Assembly (NCBI GenBank): GCA_029204225.1
Contig: CM055102.1
Coordinates: forward strand, 19,973,349 to 20,037,348
From: Diphasiastrum complanatum
Taxonomy: Eukaryota; Streptophyta; Lycopodiopsida; Lycopodiales; Lycopodiaceae
Length of the DNA: 64,000 nt
Direction: 5' to 3'
Shown here piece after piece: positions 49,901 through 62,614 of this stretch. The notes beneath the pieces were generated by a model. The model searched no databases, was not told where the DNA came from, and saw nothing but the letters and a program-made list of their open reading frames with translations. The first letter of the stretch is position 1. The number at the start of each line of letters is the position of its first letter. The translations under genes were made by a program, and so were the position numbers.

Positions 49901-50749
49901 ACCTCGTTAGTATATATAATAAGAAGATTATTATAGCCTCCATTGTCAACTCTGTGTTCTAAGAATTTTGCTAAATAGCTTTGAAGTTCATCAACAAAAA
50001 TGGCCAACAATTAGGAGAAATTGGCATCAATGAAAGACACTAACATTGCTTACAACTTTCTTTGAATGAGAAGATGAACTCCACTAATGTTTTCTCATAC
50101 AACAATCTATGTACTAAAACTCTAATATCATGGGCAACATTTATTTAGCCTTCCATTCCATCCCATAGTCCATATCTACATATAGAATCAAAGGCTTTTT
50201 TAAAATCAACACGACAAAGGTATAACTAATATCGATAACCCTTGGCACTTTCAATAATAGTTTTGAGTTTGATGAGGTGTGCTTTAGACAGAGCTTGCAT
50301 CACAACCTTGGTATCATTAGAGCTATGTTTCACCCCAATATAGTTTGGTAAAGTAATTGCCAATTTGAATGGTAGGATAAAGTGATCTATCCTTATCGCC
50401 ACCATTGAGAATAAAAACTACTTCACTTCCATTTGCTATTCAATTTAGACCATCATAAATGTCTTTACTTTTAAAAAAAAAAAACTCCCACATAGGCCTA
50501 AATGATTAAAGCAGTTTTCAAGTCACAAAAGTTGTCATCAAAGTGAAAGATATCACTAGCTCATATATTACCAACAGAATTTTCAAACTTTTTGAGTTTG
50601 TGCCAGAAAAAAATTGTATTATCGATATAAGCCACTCTATTTGTTCAATATGTTCCTACTTTGTAAAGGATTCCTTGAAATGTGTCCTTGTATTTATGGA
50701 ATGCATTAGTCGCAAAAAATAGTAAACTTGGTCATAAAAAAGGTGATCA

Positions 50750-50752
<3 letters not shown>

Positions 50753-50798
<46 letters not shown>
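50753..50798. repeat. (GA)23 microsatellite
   Basis: Perfect GA run in intergenic DNA. Confidence 0.97.
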
Positions 50799-50801
<3 letters not shown>

Positions 50802-52053
50802 TGGTCTCCACTTTGGGAGAGGGGAAAGGAAACTAGTATGGCCTCCACTCTTTTAGAAAGGGTGAACTAGGTATTTTGGTAACATCACTCATCCTTAACA
50901 TAAGTGAATCAATTCCCCAATGACTTTTCAATTGCATCATCCTAACATAAAAATGGCTCAGCCTAATGGCTATGGAAACCATCCTATTTAATTCTCATTA
51001 ATTCCTACTAGAGTTCAAACCTGTCAATGTGCCCTTACTCTATTCATAAAACGTCCAAAAGGGGTTCAAGATTCGTTGGCCCTGAATTTTGAGTGAGTTC
51101 CTACCTATTATGCTTACCTCTCGAGTGTCCTTTTTTCATCAACTTTGTCCCTCCATCTCCCATCAACTTTCTCCCTCCATCTCAAATCTCAAGTGCCTTT
51201 TTCTATAAAGATCTTGGTGTAGCTACTCTAGGCAGTACTTATGAAAGTTTGCCCTATATTAATTAAACCTCTTGTTGAAGCCCTTTCGTTTTGAATGGCA
51301 TTGATGAAGTCTCTTGGTTAAAAGCACCAATGCTTTTTGAGGTACTTTTGTGATTCAAGGATAATGTTTCATACATAAGATACAGGGTCCATTATTCCAA
51401 TCTTATTTAAGATTCAGATTGTTGGAGTGGTCATAGGTGCATATCCCAACATGATAAATCTTTGTAACTAGGATCACATGTACCCCACATAACAAAGTAG
51501 ATTGCAATTTTAACCTTATGAAGTTGACCCACAAAAATCTCTTGATGGGGAGGTGCCGTCATGGCAATAACTCCATTTGTCAAATCAATCCCCGCATCTC
51601 TTTCTAACCCTCGCCACATTCCAACAGTGCAAAAAAAAATCCTAATCTCACATTGGTAGTATAAATAACAATAGTCCCAAAAAAAAAATAGTAGCAATGT
51701 TTCTCAATAACCAACTCTCAAAAACAAAGACCTTGAGGCATACCCCCATAATGCTTGTGAGCAACAAAGACCAAAAATGCAGCCATTCCCTGCTGCCATG
51801 TCCATCATTATGGATAAATGGTCTACCCAATGATGCGACTGGAGCAACAGAGATGGCATGTGAAGCACCTAAATTGACTGCTAATGTAAAAAATTGTAAT
51901 TATTTGACTATCTGCAGGCTCAACAACCACTATAAATTTCCTTATATTATGAGGCCATCCACGGTGAGCTGAAATCAAAAAATTATTATGAAACAAGAAA
52001 CTACCAAGCGGTAGAACAATTGCAAGATCTGAGAAATGCCCTGCATAGGAATT

Positions 52054-55000
52054 TCAAATAATAGCCTGTACTCCTAGTTGTTGCATCTCCCGTAACTGCC
52101 ACCTTGGATGAAAATCTCCCTCTTCAACCTCCTCAGACGAGATTTGTTGCATAGCCCATGCATAATATACAGTGTGTATGTCATCCTGCAGCAAATTGGT
52201 AACCTTTATCAGAATCCCCTCACATGAGAAAAAGGAACAGAAAAATCTGAACAACAGAAAGTGGACAAAGCTACGAGTGTCAATGCAAAAATCCCACAGA
52301 CCTTTGCTCCCTCTTTTATGTTACCCTGTTTATCACGTACGCAATAAATTTGTTGGGTTCGAAACTACACAGATAAAGAAAAGATGTTGAGCTGATGGTT
52401 TAGCGACAATTGAAAATGAAATTTTGAAGATTTATTATACAGCAATGCTACACAGGTTCAACACTTATATGTGATAAATTCCTTTCAAATGCCATATTTG
52501 AGTTATACTTGTAATGTATCTAACCAAGCATCACAATGACAGCTAAGTTTAGAAATAACTTACTCAATTACAGGCTACTTTTCCAAATATAGGTACAAGC
52601 TATCATAATAAACAACAGAATAAAGAGTAACATGTATCAACTAAAGCAAATAAAAAGTGGATCATGCTGTCATGATGAAGTACAGACTACACACTACTTA
52701 GAGTTGACAAAAATAACTATCAGAAACAAAAAGAAGGAAAGTTTTATTGCCTCTACTCGGCAAACTCCAAAAAGGTCCAGAGAGAGAGAGAGAGTTACAC
52801 TTATGATGATGATAGGCACATTGCCAACTAGCTTTATCTCTTTCACTTCAACATCTGAAATAAAGAGAATCTGTTCAAGAACACCACCGTCATCAAATTG
52901 TGAGAAACACATGCTCCTAGAAGTCGGCATTCTGAAAACATGCATTCAGAATAAATTTCAAGGCTTTAAAAAATGACACATCAACTTTGACTTGTTATCA
53001 TCATTGTCCTCAATGCACTATTCACTACCAAAGCAAAACCAGTACATGGATATTGACTTGTTATCATCACCACTGTGTACGTAGGATTCACTCACTACTA
53101 AAGCGGGTCAAAGCAAATTCTAAGCAACACCAGAAACGAATTTGAAAATGTGACAGTTTAAAATTGTTTTTTCAATCAGACTCTCAAACAATCTCTCAGG
53201 TTAAAAACGCAGGATCAGCCTATTCCACAACACCACTGCACTGACAGTGGTAGGTTCCCACACATCTAAGGGTTGGAAGATAAACCACCATCTTCGACAG
53301 GTGGTGGTATCAACCACCCTCAACACTAGATGGTTGGTGCACCATGACTGACTGCTCAGTCATGGTGCAGAATACGTTAATCCAAAAAGGAGTGCACGCT
53401 GTAAGAGAAATCTCTAAACCCGTCAACTCTTACCGTGTCCAAGCAACTGTAATCGATTACAAGATGCTTATAGGTTTAAAATAAAGCTCGTGATCTTTAA
53501 GCTTGTAGCAATGCTTATCAATTTTGATTTACACATTTTCTTTTTATTTCAACAGCCTTTGGCCTGGGTATCTTCTGCCCACGCGTGAGCGGGGAATGGA
53601 ACCTGGGTGGGCAACCCCAAACCAAGCACACTTCACCAGCTCCATAAACATGGGCCAATAATATGCTTAGAAATTCGAGATGTAGCCCATGACCATTAGG
53701 ATGTAAACTCCAAAAATACTTGATTCAACCACCAACTCTCTATCGTATTAAAGATGATGTCCAGAAAATAGATAAAGGGCCATCCTGGGTGGATACATTT
53801 AGAGTCTGCGTGCAGCTTCTACCATCCTGGAAATCTAACCTTTTTAGTTTTTTACTCCTACCCAAGCAAAAACTTGGTGTCCTTGCGTCCATTGCCTGGC
53901 TACAATAACCAGCCATCATTGATGCATATGGTCGAATATCCCAATGGTACACTCTTCAGTGACGGCCTCGCAAGGGGCATGACACAAGTCTAGCGTTATC
54001 GACATGTTTGTAAAATCTTGGAAGCCGCGACCTGTTCCATCAGGGTACTGGCAGCAGATGCCGTACGGCGGCCTGGTAGCGGGTAGGTAGCCTTTTTAGG
54101 TTGGGGGGGGGGGGGGGGGGGGGGGGTTTACCCCTCGCATTACGCTTTGAGATCCGCAGCCTGCAGCTGCAGCGCCAGCATACCAGTGCGACTGCAGGCT
54201 GGGCGGGTTGTTTTTTTTTTAAATCATTTTAAAAAGGGGGGGGAGGGAATTGTACTTTCTCCTCCCCTTGTTAATCTATTGAGGTGACTGCTGGGGAGAG
54301 GAGGCAACTCGCTTCCCCACGGCCCCACTTACTCCTATTCTTCAAAGAAAGCTTTGAAAGAAAAGCTTTGTTGAAAGCATAGTTATTTAAACTTTGAAAG
54401 AAAAGTTCAAACTTAATTTCTATTGTAAAACTACAAGCTCTAAGTTGAAAAGTATATTAGAGCCTATGAATCTTAGTTAAAAGATTAAACCAAGTTGCCT
54501 GTCCTTTTAAGTTCGTACTTCTCTCCTCCTCCCACTATATACCTACAAATCTCCAAGGTTTGGGAGAGTGAGGTACGTAAGGGAAAAGAGGTGGGAGAAG
54601 GGACTTAACTAAGTTTAAAATCCATTTGAAATCCATGGGCCATGTGGCACCATTTTATGGCCCCACATGGTATGAAAGGCCTAGAAGGGACAAATGGGAC
54701 CTTTTTTTGGGCCCCACTTGTCCTTTTTGCATCAGGAAGGAGAGGAACTTTGAGGAGGGGATAAAGGAAGTACGTTCACTTTCCTCTACTCCATTCTCAA
54801 AGTTGTTTGTAGAGTTTTTTAGTGCTCAAGTTTACTTGTTTTCTTGAGCCCTTCTTCTCTAGTTATCAATTTTTAACGGTTCTGATACCGTTCTTCTCCG
54901 TTTTTTCTCAAGCTTCTAGCTACATACGGCTTTTGCCATGGACACTCCTATGGGAGAAACAAGAGCTCCAAGTCCCGTTGGGACTGATATGGAGACTATG

Positions 55001-58000
55001 ACGCATGCAATTAATTTGTTGCAACAACAGATTGTTGACATGCGGGCTAAGCATGAACGGGCGGAGGCCGAAATGTGGGCTATGGCCCTTGGCAAGCACT
55101 CCTCAACCCGATGTTTACTCTCGAGTTTTTCACCAAAGAGAACAAGGATAGACACCAGGATGTGGTCTTAGCTGGTTGGATCGATGGACTTCACATTTTT
55201 CCATGCACGATCTACCAGATAGCTCGCGGATTGCTACCGACATCATGTTTTTACATGGTAAGGCGTACTTGTGGTGGCAGGATCTTAAAGATCAAGCTAC
55301 GGTCCCAACTACTTGGGATGATTTCCAGGTAGCCTTTAAGGCCGCCTTTATGCCTGTCCTTGACGATTTTGAATATTATCGTCGATTTGCAACTTTGCAA
55401 ATCGGACAAAACCATTGGATGTCTACTTGCAAATTTCCAAGAGGGAGCATCGCGGTTTCTTAGCTGCATAGACATAGTGCTCCTTAAGCTGCATTTCATA
55501 TTGAGCGACCCACAAAGAGCAGCAAAGGTCGGAATCCAAAGACAAACCCTCTACGGGCCCTCCTTTCAAAAAGGGCAAGGAGCGCATTGTTGACAAAGCT
55601 TCCCCTTCGTAAAAGAAAAAGAAGCGCCCTCGGTTGGAGAGAGCTGACTCTGATAAGGCCAAAAGCAACGAGTTGTGTTTCTCCTGCATGGAGAAGGGGC
55701 ATGTTAGAAATAAATGACTATGCTAAAGTTAATCCATAGGTTACTTTGACCCAAAAGGTCGAGATTTGTGTAACCATGGGTATTTAGTTATTTAGGCCAT
55801 CTTAAGTTTGTTTTAAGTTCAGTTGGACCCAATTTTGGTCATATATTGACTCGTGGGTCCTTAGGGGTCTAATTTTGTTTAGGGGCCCTATCTTGACTTT
55901 TGGGGGTGCCCTACATTTAATAAGTGGTTAACCTTAGGGTTTGGTGGCATTTGGTCACATCTAGGTAAAGTACTTAAATGCTCATTGTGTATTCCATTTT
56001 TACAGTTTGGCTAAGCATTGCTCTCCATTGCTCTTGTTTCTGTTTTCTCTCTCTCTCTCTTAGAGTTGGGCTCCCAGCCTCTTCTCTGTTGTTTTCTGTG
56101 GAGATTGATTGATAACTAGATCTTGGTGACTTGACTCTTGCATCAGAGATCTTGGAGGAGCAATTTTTGGCACCCAAAAATCAAAATCTCGAATCTGATT
56201 TTTATGCAACCAGTTTTCAACAAGTTTTGTTTGGAGGAGGGCGCCAATAATCTGCTACTGATTTTTGGTTGTGTTGTCTCCTTATCTTGCTATTTTTGTT
56301 TTCAGGTTTGCATTTGTGTAGGAAGGCACCCAAAATTCAGCAAACCTTATTCAAGGTTAGGTCAACTTGTGGCTAGAAATTTGCAGATTCTCAGCAAGTA
56401 GTAGGCCGCTTTCAACAGCCTTATTGGAGTGTGCGTTGATCACACTATTTGGCTTCCTAATTGGATTTCAGTGTAGGCTTCAATCGAAGCTAACCTAATT
56501 TTCAAGAAGCTGGCCTTTTTGTGCAGAAAGATAGCCATCTATCCATTATCTTTTGGGCATTTTGGTTGCAGATTGAAAGACATCTCGTGCTCCTACTTTC
56601 AGCTCTTTGTTTGCTGCAAATTTTTGAGTAGATTTGGTTGTGGAAAGGCTCTCTTTCCTATCTACTACAAGCTGAAATTTTGTTGGAGGTAATGGCTAAA
56701 GAATCGGAAGCTATCGGTTCTTTGTTTAGTGAAGATCGATTGGATGGCACAAACTAGTCCTTGTGGAGTTACATGATGAAGAATCTTCTCATAGCGAAAG
56801 GGCTGTGGGATTTGATCAATGGTGATGAGGAAAGGCCTCCATCTTTGGCACGTCCTACACCTCGTGGATCATCATCATCAACATCATCTTCTACATCTTC
56901 GGAAGAACAAAAGAAGTGGGATAGAAGGGATGCACATTCTATGGTTGCTCTTGCTGTGAAAAGATCCATCTTACCTCATATTAGGTCTTGTAAGACATCT
57001 AAAAGTGCATGGGATACACTTTATGCTATGTATAGAGTCAAAAATCCAGCAAGAGTGGTGTATCTTAGAAATCAGCTTTCTTTGTTGAAGATGCAAGAAG
57101 GGGATCAAGTGACCAATCACTTGACGAAGATCAAGGATCTTCATGATTAGCTTCTCGATATTGATGAGATAATTGAGGATGCTCAATTTGTTTCCATAAC
57201 TCACAACTCATTACCTTCATCTTATCTTCCATTTGTTTCATCTTTGAGTATCTCTCTTAGGGGACTCGTTACCTTCATCTTATCTTCCATTTGTTTCATC
57301 TTTAAGTATCTCTCTTAGGGGACAACAACTCTCCTTTGATGAACTTGTTGGGCTGCTTCTTCAAGAGGAGCAAACCAGGTAAAACTTTATGTACAGACAT
57401 CAATGTAAAGAAATTCAAAGAACACAAACAAGTTTTGGGCCAAAAGGGCAGAATTTTATGCTAACTATTTCACTAGTGAAACATTTTCCTACCACCTTGG
57501 TACAAGACACTTAAAAGAAAATTCAACCATAAAGGCTTCACCTTGTTGTCTAAAAAGATCCCCTGGCTTTCCAAAGCCCTACGCTCAGCTTGGCAACGGT
57601 CCACCACTTCCCTGCTGCAACGTCTCCGCAAACTGCCTATGTCACCCTGCACAAGTATTCATTAGCATGTGACAAAATAATAATTTGAACCAATAGAGCA
57701 AGCTTGATGCACAAAAAATTCCACAAGGCTCAAATACCTTTAAATAGGCAACAAGAACTGGCCTTATTTCCTCCTGTAGCTCCATGATGAAGTCAGGCAA
57801 AGAAAATGACCTGAAGAAAAAGCCCAAAAGAAGTTTAAATGCACACGTATGGGTGTGATAAGAAAATAATGCTACTTGGTCAAAAACCCCAAAATTAAAG
57901 GACCACGCGAATGCAACTTCCAGAAAAACAGAAAGGAGGAACGAGACTGTAAGTAGTAAATCTGGCTAACTAAAATATTTACGGATCACGTGCACGGATT

Positions 58001-60924
58001 TCTTTCATCGCTACTGCTGTTGCTGTCTCCCCAAACAGTGAATCATTTATACTGCACATATGAGATGCCAGCAAATACATCAATAAGGTTAAAAAACAAC
58101 TTAACACGCAAACAAGCAAACCAATTCTGAGACTTCATCAATCAATGCCAAGTGCAGACAATAGGCATAGTGACAACCATGAACGGCTATACACTAGGTG
58201 TTTCAAAAGCTGAAAGATGAATAACTTTTGATGCCAAAGTAATACTAAAAACTTCAAATGGATACTATATACTAATCTACAAATACAAGAGCCTCGTGAT
58301 GCACAAACTGATGAGTAAACTATCAAACTTTCTTACAATTACATACTCTTGAATTTTGTGCACAACTGGACTATCGCTGGTCTCCCATCTTTCCCTTATA
58401 TCTTCCGCAATCTACACTTAGAAACTACTTTTAAGGACAGGAAAATCTTAATTTGCAATAAGTTAAATAACACGAAGTTCTAAAGCAGTACAGGCATTAG
58501 ACAAAGCACAATTACAAGAATCAAAAATTCTCAATGAATGTAAACTAACTTCGTGACTTTTGGTGACAACTGGATGCTTTGTCACAGTCCTCAATCTCTG
58601 AAAAATTGGATGTGAAGCTGCCTGAAGGAACACCAGCACAAAATTGCCACAATAAGGACTAAGCGATATGGCTCAATCATGCAGAACTTTGAACTCATGA
58701 CCAATAAATTTCATAACTAGTACAAACCTGGATCAGACAAGTGCACATAACCAATGTATCACACATGGCAGAATCTCCAAAATGCAGCAAATGCTGGAAA
58801 CCGTGTTACTATGTACTCATGCTAGTGGGTAGTTTTTAAAACTCTTTAAAGTTCACACAAGAGCCCTAATAAAAAATTGCAATTCAATAATCTGCAAAAT
58901 CTGATGCTTGCCTTGTCCTTGAAATAATCTAATCGCCTCTTCCAACCAGGCTTGTGTTTAATAACAGGAACCATAGCAGTAGCATCACTTCTTTGCACAA
59001 ATCTTGAACTAGCTTCTCGTGCTTTTGCCTTAGCCCGGCTCTGTGCAGTACTGTTTAGCTCTTGTTTCAAAACATTGTAGCCTTTTGTTGCAACATCGAT
59101 TAGCTTCACGTTTTGCAGTCTGTTCAAAGCAGCTGTAGCCGAGTACGAAGCTCTTGAAAATGCTTTTTGTATCTTATCCACAAGACCCCCACTGCTAAAC
59201 TCAGCCCCACCTGAGCTTGCATCAATTTTTCTTCTTGCCTCTGCTTCAGCTTCCGAATCAAGTCGTTTGCTATTTTGAGTAGATTCTGCTCCATGTTTAA
59301 TCTTGCTCTGATGTCCAGCTGACTTTTCATCTGATGAAGATCGAAAGTTTATGCTCTCAACTGTTCCCTTCACCTGCAGCAAAATAGATCAGTAAATACT
59401 AAAAACCGTCTAGTTTCTTAACCCAGTCAACACTCATAAATTAGTTGACAAATAAGAAATCAACCTGCTCTGCAGCTTCTGTGACTCTTTCTTTCACCGC
59501 AGCTGAGACCTGGGAATAGGTATACCATCAAATCAGAAAACCTCATCCTTTCAAGCACGTAAGGAGCACAGACAATGAGATATTTCCCAATAATCTCTGG
59601 CAATGTCACTACTTGTATCAAACACAGCTTCACCATAAAATTGAAACTACACAGGCCCTTAAATTATGGCTAAGGTTACTATCTAAATTCCTGCTCAAGT
59701 GTCATCATTAAACCGTAAGCTTGAGTAAATATTAGGGGTAACATGCCACCTGCTTTGCTTTTTGTTCTGCTTCCTCCCTGGCAGTATCCACATGCTTGTA
59801 AAGCTGCTCTGTTGTCTCCTTAGTTCTGCAATGTGCCATTGTGCCAGCTCTTTAAAGATCAGAGCCTCCGTTTCTGGCCTTATTCATCAAGGGCGAAGAT
59901 CTGCGTGCCTTGAACATGAACAGTAGGTCTGAGCCTATCACACAAGACCTTCCCAACAAGGGACTCAAGGCAAACACAGTTAACGCACAGAGAGTAAACA
60001 AAAATCTCCCATTATGTAAATGGCATAAAAGGTCTATTACCGGTTTTTCATGATATCAGCCTTCTCCTTGAGTTCATCCAATGACTTTTTCAGCTCAGGA
60101 TTGCTGAAAATAACAAAGCAACAAATCATACAAGCATCATTCGAGGTTTCCAAGACTGAAAGCAACATAACAGGTGTATGACTACTCCCTGCAAGCCAGT
60201 TAAAAAAAAATCAAAGCATTTCCTTCCTTCCTAAATCTGTACCCAAGGGAAGATACATAAAACTTATCACCTTTTTTCACATCCTTACAGCTTAACTGAT
60301 CGTCTCAAGTTTTTAAAAGGAGGAAAATTGTACATGTAGCGTTTCAATCATGTTGCGTATGTTTCACAATGTGTAGATAAAGAATCCTGTAACTCCACAA
60401 ATCTTCACACTTTCGCTTTTAACAAAAAAAAATTAGAAGACCCAAATGCTCCAACTGCTAGGGTTGTCCAAAGCATCCAACAGACAACGTCAGCTGCTAG
60501 GAGAAGCGAGTGTTTTGACATACCTGTCAATTTCGCCCTTTAAACGTCGAGAAAATTCCTGAAACACGCTCAGCTTTCGAACAAAAGGGCGGGCTGGTAG
60601 CCTGGCAAGCAACACTTTGTCTCCTCCCAAACCCTGCATAATATATCGCAAACTGTTAAAACGAGGATCCAGTAATACAGCTTAACAAATTTAATATCTC
60701 AATCTAATATTTATCACAAAATCAGAACTAAAACACAGTACCTAGCATAAAAACTTCATAATAAGATCCAGAACATCTAAAATACCTATCACAAGACTGA
60801 AAACATTTGAAACACTTGTTACAAGATCGGAAAACTAAGCGCAAGACTGTACCACTGGGTGCCATGGCTGATAAGCGGCCCAAGCGCGCCACATTGAGGC
60901 CCTAACAAAATTTCCACCGCTCAT
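52054..60924 (-). CDS. TIM44: TIM44, mitochondrial inner-membrane import motor subunit, 14 exons, 492 aa
   Basis: TIM44 tethers matrix Hsp70 to the TIM23 channel and helps drive presequence proteins into the matrix (family knowledge). Exons 5' to 3': 60853-60924, 60524-60633, 60041-60103, 59750-59825, 59465-59509, 58912-59373, 58550-58621, 58347-58411, 57983-58051, 57738-57810, 57542-57646, 52799-52870, 52302-52364, 52054-52185. All joins hold frame: 1479 bases. The N-terminus MSGGNFVRASMWRAWAAYQP is basic and acid-free, as a presequence should be. Then VFQEFSRRLKGEIDSNPELK and a coiled coil (about 60-125, TKETTEQLYKHVDTAREE). The C-terminal Tim44 domain starts near 300 (IAEDIRERWETSDSPVVHKI, FSLPDFIMELQEEIRPVLVA, QQIYCVRDKQGNIKEG, DDIHTVYYAWAMQQ). 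Exon 6 uses a GC donor. Plant homologues are about 470 residues, so it looks complete and functional. Exon 1 is the least certain part. Confidence 0.95.
53339..53368. repeat. Perfect 13-bp hairpin with 4-base loop
   Basis: GCACCATGACTGA, loop CTGC, TCAGTCATGGTGC. All 13 pairs match. Surrounded by CCACC/GGTGG motifs that add weaker pairing. Confidence 0.9.
54103..54126 (+). repeat. Poly-G run (24)
   Basis: Uninterrupted G homopolymer inside TIM44 intron 11; a shorter G-rich patch follows at about 54236-54247. Confidence 0.9.
54938..55717 (+). pseudogene. Ty3/gypsy gag remnant
   Basis: Starts MDTPMGETRAPSPVGTDMET with a coiled-coil-like LLQQQIVDMRAKHERAEAEM. After frameshifts, the gag core reads GKAYLWWQDLKDQATVPTTW and FQVAFKAAFMP (about 55250-55370). 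It ends with a zinc knuckle CFSCMEKGHVRNK whose last Cys codon has become TGA (about 55675-55717). No protease or pol follows. Confidence 0.8.
55718..56692 (+). other. Possible LTR / leader preceding a copia gag
   Basis: Non-coding stretch between the gypsy knuckle and the copia ATG, with a CT run at about 56047-56060. TGTTAGAAAT at about 55703 resembles a copia LTR start, but the same bases code the gypsy knuckle, so the boundary is unclear. No PBS seen. Confidence 0.3.
56693..57380 (+). pseudogene. Ty1/copia gag remnant
   Basis: Starts MAKESEAIGSLFSEDRLDGT-N, then a TAG where Trp or Tyr is expected, then LWSYMMKNLLIAKGLWDLIN. A Ser-rich insert follows, then AWDTLYAMYRVKNPARVVYL and LKMQEGDQVTNHLTKIKDLH, all UBN2-type gag. 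A second stop lies at about 57150. It ends with LSFDELVGLLLQEEQTR at about 57379. A 58-bp tandem duplication interrupts the last part. The element is cut off before the zinc knuckle. Confidence 0.85.
57211..57326. repeat. 58-bp tandem duplication inside the copia gag
   Basis: TTACCTTCATCTTATCTTCC begins both copies (57211 and 57269). One base differs (TTTGAGTATC against TTTAAGTATC). The 58-base length shifts the reading frame. Confidence 0.95.
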
Positions 60925-61168
60925 ACTGACACCACAGACGATGAAGGATAATGAGGCAACAACCAAACGATCAGCAGCGATGATGATAAGAAATCAATAC
61001 CACATTCCAGCCGCCTCGATCCTGATCGCTCTAGCATCAAACCTCACATCGAAGAATCGATGCAAACGCACAGATAAACATAATATTTCTATCGATCGAT
61101 CGGCCGATGATCGATGGATCCAGAAAAAAGAACGAAACAAACTGAAGAATAGAAACAGCCCCAGCGAG

Positions 61169-61171
<3 letters not shown>

Positions 61172-61224
<53 letters not shown>
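61172..61224. repeat. (AG)n microsatellite in the TIM44 upstream region
   Basis: A 53-base run about 250 bases upstream of the TIM44 ATG, read as (CT)n on the sense strand. CT-rich tracts are common in plant 5' leaders and core promoters; no clear TATA box is visible. Confidence 0.95.
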
Positions 61225-61225
<1 letters not shown>

Positions 61226-61552
61226 GGGCCTCCGTACCTCAGTGGAAAGATACGATTTGAAGCCCTCACCGTTGGATGCCTTCAGGTGATTTAGATTATG
61301 CCACGTGTAAATAATCTAACGGCTTAATTTTGAGTAGGACACATGGGTGGCATCCAAGTGGGCGGGGTAAAGGCGGCTGCGTCATTACGCACCGTGGGAG
61401 AGCGAGGGCCAACCAAAGAAATATTAGGGTTTCTATTTGGCCCCATGAAATAAAATAAAGGAGGATTTATGCAACCAAGTGTGAAAGGGGTTCAAAAATA
61501 GATTTCTTAAGCCCTAAGCTACTACATACTAATATATATGTATATCCGATTC

Positions 61553-61612
61553 GGGTGTGTAGGTAGAGTTGTTGAACGCCATCGGAAAGAAACGGGCTTG
61601 AATCCCGACCAA
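61553..61612 (+). repeat. tRNA-like segment, possible SINE head
   Basis: GTGTAGGTAGAGTTG resembles a D arm / A box, and ACGGGCTTGAATCCCGA forms a 4-bp T-arm stem with loop CTTGAAT (B box). No complete cloverleaf. Confidence 0.3.
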
Positions 61613-62368
61613 TGTGTAGTGACATCATCTCAGGAGCTTAACTCTGTAAATGGCATTGTTAGGTTGTATATATGTTGTATATAACAAGATTGACTGCTTA
61701 ACATGTATGCAAAAAAAAATGTGTTTGGAAAGTTGGAAGAGATTTCCATAGCATAAAGAACGAGCTGAAAGTCATCGAAGGCCATTAGACTGGGCTACAA
61801 TTAAACTTATGTTGCACTGATGGAAAGCTCAATGGAAAATCGTTTACCGTGCATAAAGAAATGGAGGATGGTTCATGTCTTATGGGCACACATTTTGACA
61901 TTTCATGGATGTATTAATATGTTTTGGAATCTTTTTTGAACGACCTTACCATAATTGAAGAGACATTAACCCCACCTTATGGAAAGGTCACCATAAAGTC
62001 ATTTCTCATGCACAAATGCTGGCAATGCCATCTCATCCGAAAAGGTTCTCGTCTTTAAACTCAAATGTTTTATGAGTCATACATTTAAACTTTCTATGAG
62101 ATGTAATGGTTTGAAAGATTTTTTATGGTTGTAATTTGCTTATAAAAATCTTTCAATCCTTTTATTTATTCATAATATGCTTATACGATTTCAAATGGCT
62201 CTATGTATCTTTGTTGCCACTACACAATGGAGATGAGAGGTGGTGTCGACCAATAGTATGATGAGGCATCATGGCTCTTCATTCTATTAGTGGCAACTCT
62301 ACTGCAGCTAACAAACAAGCAACAAGAAGGGCGAGCCAAGTTTGGCTCACCCCATCTCGTGGTAAAAG

Positions 62369-62372
<4 letters not shown>

Positions 62373-62426
<54 letters not shown>

Positions 62427-62455
62427 GTGAGTGAGTGAGAGAGAGAGAGAGAGTG
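62373..62455. repeat. Interrupted (GA)n microsatellite
   Basis: GA run with a short (GAGT)n interruption at about 62422-62438. Confidence 0.95.
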
Positions 62456-62592
62456 AGGCTGTTGTGGAGAAAACGTGTTTTGGAGCTTTTCATTTTGGGT
62501 AGTTAAAAGGCAGTTGAAGTGGGGTTGAAGGGCAAACACGTTGATTTTCGAAAGAGAACATGTGCTACTAGAAACTTCTAGAAAGAAAACTT

Positions 62593-62614
62593 GAGAGAGA
62601 GAGAGAGAGAGAGA
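62593..62614. repeat. (GA)11 microsatellite
   Basis: Short perfect GA run. Confidence 0.9.

Larger units (their letters stand above)
48768..52053. other. Intergenic / 3' flank of TIM44
   Basis: Contains probable LTR sequence at the left, an alternating purine-pyrimidine tract (about 49818-49900) and (GA)n at 50753-50798. Otherwise no recognisable gene. The TIM44 3' UTR presumably occupies the last few hundred bases below 52054; no clear polyadenylation signal stands out. Confidence 0.5.
52871..57541 (-). other. TIM44 intron 11 (4.7 kb), holds retrotransposon remnants
   Basis: Donor GTGAAG at 57541 and acceptor GAACAG at 52871. Contents: a perfect hairpin (53339-53368), a poly-G run, a gypsy gag remnant and a copia gag remnant, both antisense to TIM44. 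About 53.4-54.9 kb is otherwise unassigned; its CG-rich patch near 54010-54200 may be LTR or leader of the gypsy element. Confidence 0.85.

Noticed and set aside
49761-50010. Cys/His/Arg-rich ORFs on the minus strand
   Set aside because: They translate the alternating purine-pyrimidine tract; CxC and HxH patterns are a by-product.
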